DNA of 16,407 nucleotides from JAZDEL01 sp043820655 (GTDB lineage Archaea > Iainarchaeota > Iainarchaeia > Iainarchaeales > JAZDEL01): NCBI GenBank assembly GCA_043820655.1, contig JBDRDO010000042.1:1-16407 (forward strand), in the 5' to 3' direction. The translations under genes were made by a program, and so were the position numbers. Positions 7,033 to 12,574 of the stretch are shown one piece after another; within the stretch, counting starts at the first letter, position 1; each line of letters opens with the position of its first letter. Under the pieces are notes generated by a model. That model was not told where the DNA came from. It worked only from the letters and a program-made list of their open reading frames with translations, and made no database searches.

Positions 7033-7060
7033 TGCCTGCCGGAACCATGCCTGCCAGAAC
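7033..7060 (-). repeat. Two direct repeats next to a TATA box, operator-like
   Basis: On the minus strand GTTCTGGCAGGCA (7060-7048) is followed after 2 bases by GTTCCGGCAGGCA (7045-7033), a match of 12 in 13. They lie directly upstream of the TATA-like box at 7022-7030. A related CAGGCAGA stands before the TATA-like box of the divergent gene (7090-7097, + strand). The period of 15 bases and the position suggest a site for a regulator, or an element that recruits TFB. Confidence 0.5.
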
Positions 7061-7099
7061 TAGTTCGCATATTGTTTTTTAAGCACTCTCAGGCAGAAG

Positions 7100-7105
7100 T
7101 ATTTA
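7100..7105 (+). promoter_or_regulatory. TATA-like box for the gene at 7131
   Basis: TATTTA is centred about 28 bases before the GTG at 7131 and preceded by CAGGCAGA (7090-7097), the same box found in the divergent promoter. Confidence 0.4.
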
Positions 7106-7130
7106 GAAAGGCTTTTGAAAGGCATTTCAT

Positions 7131-7511
7131 GTGTTTGGATTTGGGGGTGGAATTTTGCTGTCAATAAATACTCATTTTAACCCGTTTCGCCTTAGGCTTA
7201 GCGACAAGAAGCCTGTGGAGCTGTGTGTTGAGATAATAAACAGGGGAGATAAGACAATGATGCTTACAATGGAAATGGCCCTGGCAAGGCAGTTGTCCTT
7301 TGATAAATCAGGCATAGTAAGGAGCAAGGTGCAGAGGATTGATAAGTTTCTGCCCGGGCAGAAGAAGGTTGACTACTTTAATATTTACCCTAAAGCATTG
7401 GCAAAGCGCGGGGAGCAGGGTGTTTTACTGCGCGTAATGGAGCACTACGGCGACTGGGATTTTGTTGAAAGGTCGCACGTAAAAAAGCTCGGTCTGAAGG
7501 TTGAGGAATAG
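7131..7511 (+). CDS. Small protein with probable beta-sandwich fold, function unknown
   Basis: 126 residues, starting at GTG 7131. An ATG at 7129 is in another frame and soon hits a stop. GAAAGG at 7117-7122 could serve as ribosome-binding site if the transcript starts early enough; otherwise the message is leaderless. The N-terminus MFGFGGGILLSINTH is followed by alternating strands (KPVELCVEIINRGDKTMMLTMEMAL), a pattern seen in immunoglobulin-like or arrestin-like beta-sandwich proteins that begin in the same way. FLPGQKKVDYFNIYPKAL and GVLLRVMEHYGDW continue the strand pattern. There is no membrane anchor and no catalytic motif. It may be a cytosolic scaffold domain; that is inference. The dispersed TACATAAC motif follows 13 bases after the stop. 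Confidence 0.65.
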   Translation: MFGFGGGILLSINTHFNPFRLRLSDKKPVELCVEIINRGDKTMMLTMEMALARQLSFDKSGIVRSKVQRIDKFLPGQKKVDYFNIYPKALAKRGEQGVLLRVMEHYGDWDFVERSHVKKLGLKVEE

Positions 7512-7531
7512 GCGCGCGGTTTTATACATAA

Positions 7532-7561
7532 CTGCGGGGAAAACTATATATATCTCCGCAG
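7532..7561 (+). promoter_or_regulatory. Inverted repeat enclosing a TATA box before the gene at 7589
   Basis: CTGCGGGG (7532-7539) and CTCCGCAG (7554-7561) pair over 8 positions with one G-T pair. The 14-base loop holds ACTATATATAT, a good archaeal TATA box about 40 bases before the ATG. A second TATA-like CTTATATA lies at 7563-7570. The arms could be an operator covering the promoter, or in RNA a hairpin that ends the transcript of the preceding gene. Confidence 0.5.
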
Positions 7562-7576
7562 CCTTATATAGTTCCT

Positions 7577-7582
7577 AGGTGA
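7577..7582 (+). promoter_or_regulatory. Ribosome-binding site of the gene at 7589
   Basis: AGGTGA lies 6 bases before the ATG, a usual archaeal Shine-Dalgarno sequence. With the TATA box at 7543-7553, transcription would start near 7575, giving a short leader. Confidence 0.6.
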
Positions 7583-7588
7583 TGTGCT

Positions 7589-8257
7589 ATGGCAAGGCTC
7601 AACAGGACTGCATTAATTAAAAGGATTAAGCTCCAGGGGGGTTCAAAAGCACTATCTGGAAATACCCTCTCTACTTTCAGGGGCAAGGTTGATGCTCTTT
7701 TGAAATTAGAGTCGGATTCAAATCCGAACATCAGAAGCCTGGCGGGGCTCAAGACTTACTTTAAGGAGATAGATTTCGGATTGCGCACTAAGAAATTGGA
7801 AGAAACCGGCGTCCCGCAAGTCGCGCAGATGGTCAAGTCGGCATTGGAGGTTCTTGACGGAATGATTGCCGAGGCGTACAAAAAGACGTATGTCGAGGAC
7901 CACTACAAAGACGTGTTTTTAGATAACAAAGGCAACTTTAGGAAGGAATACTCCTTTTTTGCCGATCCGAAAGTAATGATGGGTCTGTTTTCTTACAGTG
8001 CCGGCACTGGCACAATTCTCTCCGAGTTGCGCGATTTGCACAAGGCCACCACTGCGGAGAATCTTGGGCGGCTTTCTGACAAGTATGGCGAGGCACTGAG
8101 GAGAGTTACCCAAGATGATAATCGTTATGGAACAAAGCCCCCGAATAGTTATCAGGATGCGTATTTCCGTACCGTCCGCAAGCTTCTGATTCAGTCCTAT
8201 AAGGAACTTATCAAGCTGGCGGATCGGAAAAAATCGGCATTACAGAAAAAGAATTGA
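7589..8257 (+). CDS. Mostly helical protein, function unknown
   Basis: 222 residues, not recognised. MARLNRTALIKRIKLQGG is a basic start. The body is predicted helical, with repeated Lys/Glu/Leu segments (TLSTFRGKVDALLKLES, VAQMVKSALEVLDGMIAEAYKK, YFRTVRKLLIQSYKELIKLADRKK). The centre has an aromatic stretch EYSFFADPKVMMGLFSYSAGTG that could pack a core or contact a partner. There are no Cys residues, membrane spans, nucleotide-binding loops or signal peptide. ATG and AGGTGA ribosome-binding site are well placed, and the TATA region upstream is strong, so the gene is probably expressed alone. It stands among other unrecognised small genes. A perfect inverted repeat follows 4 bases after the stop. 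Confidence 0.7.
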   Translation: MARLNRTALIKRIKLQGGSKALSGNTLSTFRGKVDALLKLESDSNPNIRSLAGLKTYFKEIDFGLRTKKLEETGVPQVAQMVKSALEVLDGMIAEAYKKTYVEDHYKDVFLDNKGNFRKEYSFFADPKVMMGLFSYSAGTGTILSELRDLHKATTAENLGRLSDKYGEALRRVTQDDNRYGTKPPNSYQDAYFRTVRKLLIQSYKELIKLADRKKSALQKKN

Positions 8258-8261
8258 TTTT

Positions 8262-8286
8262 GTTATGTAGTCAGATGCTACATAAC
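8262..8286 (+). terminator. Perfect inverted repeat after the gene at 7589-8257
   Basis: GTTATGTAG (8262-8270) and CTACATAAC (8278-8286) are exact 9-base complements around a 7-base loop. The right arm is a copy of the dispersed motif discussed in the findings; the left arm is its mirror. It could form a terminator hairpin or a protein-binding palindrome. No long T-run follows, which weakens the simple terminator reading. Confidence 0.5.
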
Positions 8287-8320
8287 TATGTCCTGTTTCC
8301 CCCGCCGCGTTGCTAAACGG

Positions 8321-8331
8321 CAACTATTTTA
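8321..8331 (+). promoter_or_regulatory. TATA-like box for the gene at 8355
   Basis: CAACTATTTTA is centred about 28 bases before the ATG at 8355, fitting a leaderless transcript. A similar CAACTATTTTT precedes the TYW1 gene. Confidence 0.4.
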
Positions 8332-8354
8332 ACCGAAAAGCCCTTATTTTTGGG

Positions 8355-8684
8355 ATGAAAATGGCCGCTAAAAAGCCTGTCAAACCACCCAAATGGAACC
8401 CGGTCTCCGAAGCCCTTTTCAGGGATGTTCTGAAAATACAGGGGCGCGTAATGCGCGAACACGCCTTTGTGCGCGAAATAAAGGATCCCTTGGTCAAGCG
8501 CGAGACCGTAATGTACATTGACCATATAGAGCGGGCGCACCCCCGGGACCTGTCCGAAATTATACACGCAATACAGTATTTGCTCCCTACAACAGAGGCC
8601 GCCGATAAGGGGTTGGGGCTGAACCTCCGGCGCCTTCTGGAAATCGCGCGTAAGCGCGCAAAAGAGTTTAAGGAACTCAATTAA
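8355..8684 (+). CDS. Small basic helical protein, function unknown
   Basis: 109 residues from the ATG at 8355; a second ATG at 8361 would remove two residues. The open frame extends upstream to a TTG at 8310, but that part overlaps the TATA-like box and is unlikely to be translated. The sequence has a Lys/Pro-rich N-terminus (AAKKPVKPPKWNP), then helices VSEALFRDVLKIQGRVMREH, RETVMYIDHIERAHPRDLSEIIHAIQYLL, and a basic C-terminal helix NLRRLLEIARKRAKEFKEL. Nothing matches a family I know. DNA or RNA binding is conceivable from the charge, but is only a guess. A long minus-strand open frame covers the same bases; it has no start signals and a poor protein composition. Confidence 0.6.
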   Translation: MKMAAKKPVKPPKWNPVSEALFRDVLKIQGRVMREHAFVREIKDPLVKRETVMYIDHIERAHPRDLSEIIHAIQYLLPTTEAADKGLGLNLRRLLEIARKRAKEFKELN

Positions 8685-9043
8685 ACCCCCTTGCCTGCAG
8701 GGATACAAGCCATCTCCAACCCTGACTTCTACATAACTATCTCGGGCGCGAAGCAGCAGGCCCGTTCCATTCATAGCCACTCCGGAAAACCCCTTTCACG
8801 CCCCCGCAAATTTCCCGCCTGTTTTTTCACGTTTTTCAATATTTCCCGAAGGGATTTTACAGCATAATGAAGGTTAGGCTTTATCTCGTAGGTAAAATAA
8901 GGGTAATTTATACCACATCGGAATAACAATACTGGAATAAAGGGGGTTATTTTGGCTGTTTAAGCACTTTTAAGCCAAGTAGGGGCAAAATTGGCAAATC
9001 TTCAGAGGCACTTCGCGTTCTGTATGATCCCGAACTAGGGCTA
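8685..9043. other. About 360 bases without a convincing gene
   Basis: No credible reading frame, tRNA or rRNA was found on either strand. It holds CTTCTACATAACTAT at 8726-8740, an inverted repeat TTGGCT (8952-8957) / AGCCAA (8973-8978) with a 15-base loop, and AT-rich stretches around 8880-8950. It separates a plus-strand gene from the end of the convergent homing endonuclease gene. It could hold 3' untranslated RNA, remains of the inserted element, or an unrecognised small RNA. Confidence 0.5.
8726..8740 (+). repeat. Dispersed motif copy, CTTCTACATAACTAT
   Basis: This copy lies 41 bases after the stop of the plus-strand gene at 8355-8684 and is oriented like that gene. The 12-base core CTTCTACATAAC is identical at 9085-9096, 10633-10644 and 13624-13635 on the minus strand. 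Confidence 0.7.
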
Positions 9044-9661
9044 CTATGTTGTAGGGAGCAGCCATTTGGGCAACACTCCTTCTGTGTTATGTAGAAGTTG
9101 GGTCTGATTTTCGTCTGTGTGCGCCAAAATATGCTCGCGTTTTTCTTCCAAGAGTGCCTTTACCTCGTCAAACAGGCGGGGATTGCGTGTTTTCTTACTT
9201 CGTCCGGTACTATTCATTCCATCTCTCAACTTGCAAATCTCCAAAGCACCTTCTTTTGTCAAATGCCCGCCAGATTTTATGATTTCAAGCGCTTGGGTCC
9301 ACTTCCGGAAATCCTCGCCCTTCTGCGTGTAAAATGTCTGCCTGGAGAAGAAATCCGCCAGGGCGAACACGTCAGCAAAGTTTTCAACCACGTAGTGGCA
9401 TACATTCTGGTGATTCCCGGTTTTCTTTTGCCATTGGATGAAGCCAAACCCGAACTTTTCCTTTATTTCTTCGAGTACGCGCCTATCCTTTTCCCGTATT
9501 ACAATTCTGAAGCTGGGCATTATCCTTATTGGAAATGCCTTGTGTTTCCGCTTATTCTTCCGGCTGGTTTTCCTCGGCTTGCGGTCAATGTAACGCTGAA
9601 TCCCTATGCTGAAGCAGCCCTCCCCTTCAACAAAGCCCATAATGTAGTCGTCAGAAATCAT
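9044..9661 (-). CDS. LAGLIDADG-family homing endonuclease, free-standing, single motif
   Basis: 205 residues. YIMGFVEGEG (6-15) is a good LAGLIDADG motif, with E14 in the place of the metal-binding acidic residue; it is followed by CFSIGIQ and, after a basic stretch, by FRIVIREKDRRVLEEIKEKFGFGFIQ, the usual beta-beta-alpha layout. FADVFALADFFSRQTFYTQKGEDFRKWTQALEIIKSG is typical of the second half of one-motif enzymes, which work as dimers and cut long asymmetric sites. The gene is not inside an intron or intein that I can see: both neighbours are complete protein genes. A TTTAAA box (9686-9691 on the opposite strand) stands about 27 bases before the ATG, so it has its own leaderless promoter. 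The 3' end of the reading frame includes a copy of the dispersed CTTCTACATAAC motif, so the last residues may not be original. Confidence 0.85.
   Translation of the reverse strand: MISDDYIMGFVEGEGCFSIGIQRYIDRKPRKTSRKNKRKHKAFPIRIMPSFRIVIREKDRRVLEEIKEKFGFGFIQWQKKTGNHQNVCHYVVENFADVFALADFFSRQTFYTQKGEDFRKWTQALEIIKSGGHLTKEGALEICKLRDGMNSTGRSKKTRNPRLFDEVKALLEEKREHILAHTDENQTQLLHNTEGVLPKWLLPTT
9085..9096 (-). repeat. Dispersed motif copy inside the 3' end of the homing endonuclease gene
   Basis: CTTCTACATAAC on the minus strand lies about 40 bases before the stop codon and is read as part of residues LLHN near the C-terminus. Same orientation as the gene, as in the other copies. Confidence 0.7.
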
Positions 9662-9724
9662 TCACTAAAAATAGGCGATTGGCGCATTTAAACGTTTTGA
9701 GAGAGTACGTTTCCGGTGCCGCAA

Positions 9725-10582
9725 TTACGCAGCCTCGACCACGAACAAATAATATTTTGAGGGGTACTGGCGCCTCTTCAATATTTTTTCCCCATTTTTC
9801 AGTTTTTCTTTAATCTTGTCTCGCTCAATAAAGTACGGTTCCAGTGACTTTCCCTTCACGCCCAGTCCGTTTTCAATAAGCATTTTTTTAATCTCGTCCG
9901 GGTCAAGGACATAAGGGGCTTTGTCCTCTAAATATGTCTTGTAAGCTGGTCGGTATGTTATAAGCAGCTTGGCCCCCTTCCCGCCGAATTTAACCAAATC
10001 GGTCATCTTTTTAAGCGCCTTTTTTGTCCTTTCAATCGCCAGCGGCTTCTCTGCAGGGTCGGCATACTGCGCCTCCCAGTGCAGTGCATCAAGTGAATAC
10101 ACAAGGTCAAAATGTCTTGGCAGTATTGTATTTTTTGTCGCATTCGGATTTGCAAAATCCCCGCGCTCCAATTTTATGCGCGCCTTTTTGGCACCCATCT
10201 TCCGAAGCTCCCATCTGCCCCTCGCGCGCATGAGCCCGTACTTATCCCTTGCCTCTATGTGAATGCCGGGGAATTCCTTTTTGAGCCACATCTCGTGCGT
10301 AAGGTCGCCTGCGCCGATGCTAATCACCGAAAGCGGCCTCTTTTTTTCCGCCTTGATTTTCCCGAGCTCCTCAACAAGTGCCTTGTGGCCTTTAATTACA
10401 ACCTCCTTCTCCGTCATATGTGGCCAAAGCGCATTTGCGGTAACCGGCATTATCGGGTGAATTAATTTTGCCAGTCTTTCCTCGGTTTTTGAAGCGGTGA
10501 ATTTTCTCTCGGCGAACTGCTCGAAGTCGTCTTGTTCATATAATTTTTTGAGCTCCCTTGTCCGCTTGGATATCGGCTTCAT
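9725..10582 (-). CDS. Class I SAM-dependent methyltransferase, substrate unknown
   Basis: 285 residues. The Rossmann core is visible: motif I VISIGAGDLT (86-95), acidic end of strand 2 IEARD (109-113), GDFANP (141-146), and motif IV-like FDLVYSLDALHWE (158-170), followed by KFGGKGAKLLITY at the strand after helix D. An N-terminal helical part (1-80) precedes the core and a basic C-terminal part (ERDKIKEKLKNGEKILKRRQYPSKYYLF) ends it; either could select the substrate. Asp-Ala in place of the catalytic NPPY of N-methyltransferases argues against a DNA or RNA amino-methylase of that type. The gene stands alone on its strand. TTTAAA (10609-10614 on the + strand) is about 28 bases from the ATG, consistent with a leaderless message. 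Confidence 0.8.
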   Translation of the reverse strand: MKPISKRTRELKKLYEQDDFEQFAERKFTASKTEERLAKLIHPIMPVTANALWPHMTEKEVVIKGHKALVEELGKIKAEKKRPLSVISIGAGDLTHEMWLKKEFPGIHIEARDKYGLMRARGRWELRKMGAKKARIKLERGDFANPNATKNTILPRHFDLVYSLDALHWEAQYADPAEKPLAIERTKKALKKMTDLVKFGGKGAKLLITYRPAYKTYLEDKAPYVLDPDEIKKMLIENGLGVKGKSLEPYFIERDKIKEKLKNGEKILKRRQYPSKYYLFVVEAA

Positions 10583-10632
10583 TGCTAAAACCTAAGTGCA
10601 TCCTGCAATTTAAACCTTCCCGTGGCGATATA

Positions 10633-10644
10633 GTTATGTAGAAG
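10633..10644 (-). repeat. Dispersed motif copy after the gene at 10666-11046
   Basis: CTTCTACATAAC on the minus strand, followed by TATATC, begins in the right arm of the hairpin that follows the gene's stop codon. Confidence 0.7.
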
Positions 10645-10664
10645 CCAGCACTATTTTCTGGCTT
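10642..10664 (-). terminator. Hairpin directly after the gene at 10666-11046
   Basis: AAGCCAG and CTGGCTT form a 7-base-pair stem around a 9-base loop, one base after the stop codon on the minus strand. The right arm runs straight into the dispersed motif CTTCTACATAACTAT. Read on the plus strand the stem is followed by TTTTT, but no plus-strand gene ends there. Confidence 0.5.
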
Positions 10665-10665
10665 T

Positions 10666-11046
10666 TTAATCCTTGCCTATTTTGCTGAAAGTGCTGTTGC
10701 CGTGCGTTATCGTTGCTTCATAGTAGACAACACCTTTTATTTCATCAAATGAGTATTTTTTAAGTTCCCCCTCGACAGGGCGCCATATCTCTCCTTCGCT
10801 GTCGTATTTGTGGGTAATAATAATATGCCCTTTATCCACAGTAACTCCCAGCGCGGCAGGAAAGACAACTTCCCTGCTGATTTTGTTGCAAACCGCCAGT
10901 ATTTCCCCTGCCTTTCCCCTGTACCCTCTGGACCCCCTGTGCAGAACCACCCCGCCAACCGATACCGCATCGTGTTTGAACTTCCCCTTGCGCAATTTCT
11001 CAAGCGTAATGCCGGGCTTTTCGAAAGGATTCCTTTTCCTGAGCAT
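10666..11046 (-). CDS. Small beta-rich protein, function unknown, shares start region with next gene
   Basis: 126 residues from the ATG at 11046; the frame continues 9 bases upstream to a TTG that is less likely. MLRKRNPFEKPG opens the protein and is nearly repeated in the gene at 11111-11635 (MLRKNNPYARP). The remainder alternates short strands (AVSVGGVVLHRGSRGYRGKAGEILAV, REVVFPAALGVTVDKGHIIITHKYDSEGEIWRPVEGEL), a small beta-barrel or sheet pattern, with a basic loop. No catalytic motif, Cys cluster or membrane span. A TTAAAT box centred about 27 bases before the ATG suggests a leaderless transcript of its own. No family recognised. Confidence 0.65.
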   Translation of the reverse strand: MLRKRNPFEKPGITLEKLRKGKFKHDAVSVGGVVLHRGSRGYRGKAGEILAVCNKISREVVFPAALGVTVDKGHIIITHKYDSEGEIWRPVEGELKKYSFDEIKGVVYYEATITHGNSTFSKIGKD

Positions 11047-11070
11047 AAATAACAAACGTCTCCCTTGGCT

Positions 11071-11076
11071 ATTTAA
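11071..11076 (-). promoter_or_regulatory. TATA-like box for the gene at 10666-11046
   Basis: TTAAAT on the minus strand, within AAAGGATTAAAT, is centred about 27 bases before the ATG. The same arrangement (AAAGGGTTAAAT) precedes the neighbouring gene that starts at 11635. Confidence 0.5.
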
Positions 11077-11110
11077 TCCTTTATGCCCCCCGGCATTTCG
11101 GATGTTTGGC

Positions 11111-11635
11111 TTATTCCGCCAGTTCCCTCAGCCTGCCGAACCAGTGCCCGCCTTCCTGCACCTTTGCCCTGTAAAAGCGCGCACTGCCATCCTGCAGTTC
11201 GAGCTTTTCAAGAAGTTTTCCAAGCGCGTATATCCCCGCGTTGTACCTTTCCCAGCCCGCGCCCTGCTTCGGCCCGTGCAAAAAAAGCGGCATAAAGCCA
11301 AGCCCGCCCTTCATTTCCTGCTTTACGCAGAAAAATACGGTGGGCCGTTCATCCGCATCAATCACCTTAAGCCCAGGCCCTATCTTCCGCTCAACTCGCC
11401 TTTGCCCGTAAAGGAGAAACAGCGACCCCGCAGGTGCGCTTTCCAGCGCATGGATGTCCTTTTTCTTTTTCGGATCGAACCTTTCGCTCCCGTGCTGCAT
11501 TATGGTGCCAGCACCCCGGGCTTCCGCTTTCTTAAGCTTAGCCATGAGCCCCTTTTTTGCCACGTTTCTTCCGTGCATTGCAGCACTTTTCCCTGCCCGC
11601 ATCGGCCGCGCATAAGGGTTATTTTTCCTAAGCAT
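11111..11635 (-). CDS. Basic protein of unknown function, shares start region with neighbour
   Basis: 174 residues from the ATG at 11635. It opens with MLRKNNPYARPMRAGKSAA, matching the neighbour's first residues, then a Lys/Arg/Gly-rich part (RNVAKKGLMAKLKKAEARGAG), then a mixed domain with HALESAPAGSLFLLYGQRRVERKIGPG and PTVFFCVKQEMKGGLGFMPLFLHG, and a helical segment YNAGIYALGKLLEKLEL. The charge suggests nucleic acid or ribosome contact, but no family is recognised. It could be a distant duplicate of the neighbour: TIMQHGSERF and VVLHRGSRGY may align, yet the rest is too different to be sure. The promoter and initiation region are very like those of the gene at 11046. A 277-residue plus-strand frame across both genes is a shadow. 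Confidence 0.65.
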   Translation of the reverse strand: MLRKNNPYARPMRAGKSAAMHGRNVAKKGLMAKLKKAEARGAGTIMQHGSERFDPKKKKDIHALESAPAGSLFLLYGQRRVERKIGPGLKVIDADERPTVFFCVKQEMKGGLGFMPLFLHGPKQGAGWERYNAGIYALGKLLEKLELQDGSARFYRAKVQEGGHWFGRLRELAE

Positions 11636-11657
11636 AAATAACAAACAGCGCGCGTGA

Positions 11658-11663
11658 ATTTAA
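11658..11663 (-). promoter_or_regulatory. TATA-like box for the gene at 11111-11635
   Basis: TTAAAT on the minus strand is centred about 26 bases before the ATG at 11635. Between box and ATG the sequence ends in GTTTGTTATTT, identical to the neighbouring gene. Confidence 0.5.
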
Positions 11664-11707
11664 CCCTTTGCCCCTGCGCGAAACAAAAAAGAACTAGTTG
11701 CAGTGCC

Positions 11708-12517
11708 TTATTTCCTTGCCTTCTTCCCGCCGAAGATTTCATCAAGCTTCCCAATTGACTCAAAAGCGCGCAGAACCTCAAGCGGAATAGCGAAAACAAC
11801 AGTATTGCTCTGGTCGCTGCTCAAATCGTTTAAAGTGTTAAGCGTGCGTAAATGCATTGCCCCCGGCGCCTTTGAAAGCATCATAGCGGCCTTGCTTAGG
11901 TTTGTTGCCGCCTCAACCTCCCCCTGCGCCTTGATAATAACCCCGCGCTTCTCCCTCTCAGCCTCAGCCTGTTTTGCCATTGTCCTTTTCAAATTCTCAG
12001 GCAGCTCAACATCCTGCATTTTAATTCCTGTAACATCAATTCCCCAAGGGTCGGTTTCCTTATCTACAACAATCTCAATTTCCTGCGCAATCTCATCCCT
12101 GTTTGCCAGAACCTCATCCAGACTCTTATTTCCAATAATATCCCTCAGCGCTGTCTGCGCATACTGAGCAACAGCATACATATAATCCTGAATATTCAGC
12201 ACAGCCTTCTCGGGGTCCTTAATTGCAAAGTAAACAACCGCATTAACCCTTACTGGCACGTTATCCTTTGTCATAACTTCCTGCTTCGGAATGTCAACAG
12301 TCTTAATCCTGACATCCACTTTCCTGTATGTCTGAACAACGGGAATCAGAAAATTAATTCCCGGGCCCATTATGCCCGCATACCTTCCCAATGTGAATTT
12401 AACCCCGCGCTCGTACTCATAAATAATTTTAATCATCATGAGCAGGAGCACCACAAGCACAATTAGAAAAGGAAAGAACAATGCCGCCAGTGCAAAAAAA
12501 AGTCCATCTAATGCCAT
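11708..12517 (-). CDS. Slipin/stomatin-type SPFH-domain membrane protein
   Basis: 269 residues from the ATG at 12517; a GTG nine bases upstream is less likely, because GTGAT just before the ATG can act as ribosome-binding site. One hydrophobic segment (about residues 6-32, ALAALFFPFLIVLVVLLLMM) anchors the protein. The SPFH domain follows: YEYERGVKFTLGRYAGIMGPG, then VDIPKQEVMTKDNVPVRVNAVVYF, the classic slipin strand pattern, and TALRDIIGNKSLDEVLANRDEI. A helical Ala/Glu/Lys-rich part (KRTMAKQAEAEREKRGVIIKAQGEVEAA) ends in the usual slipin tail. Such proteins oligomerise at membranes and often work with an NfeD-type partner or a protease; no partner gene is adjacent. A TATA-like TTTTTATAG lies roughly 35 bases upstream. 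Family assignment is firm, physiological role open. Confidence 0.93.
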   Translation of the reverse strand: MALDGLFFALAALFFPFLIVLVVLLLMMIKIIYEYERGVKFTLGRYAGIMGPGINFLIPVVQTYRKVDVRIKTVDIPKQEVMTKDNVPVRVNAVVYFAIKDPEKAVLNIQDYMYAVAQYAQTALRDIIGNKSLDEVLANRDEIAQEIEIVVDKETDPWGIDVTGIKMQDVELPENLKRTMAKQAEAEREKRGVIIKAQGEVEAATNLSKAAMMLSKAPGAMHLRTLNTLNDLSSDQSNTVVFAIPLEVLRAFESIGKLDEIFGGKKARK

Positions 12518-12574
12518 TGCAATCACTTAATTTAAGGTGGGAGAACTATAAAAAGTTATTCTTCTGCCATTTAA

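Noticed and set aside
8313..8780. 155-residue minus-strand open frame
   Set aside because: It overlaps the plus-strand gene at 8355-8684, which has a better promoter and a more credible helical protein.
8685..9043. tRNA, rRNA or CRISPR array in the gene-free stretch
   Set aside because: No T-arm sequence, acceptor pairing or regular repeat-spacer pattern could be found by eye.
9044..9661. Homing endonuclease as part of an intron or intein
   Set aside because: Neighbouring genes are complete on their own and no interrupted gene, rRNA or splice-site hairpin is seen.
9098..9691. 197-residue plus-strand open frame
   Set aside because: It is antisense to the LAGLIDADG gene, whose motif and fold pattern are convincing; no start signal precedes it.
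10808..11641. 277-residue plus-strand open frame
   Set aside because: It lies antisense across two minus-strand genes with good promoters and starts; its Pro/Arg/Phe-rich composition is typical of a shadow frame in GC-rich antisense codons.
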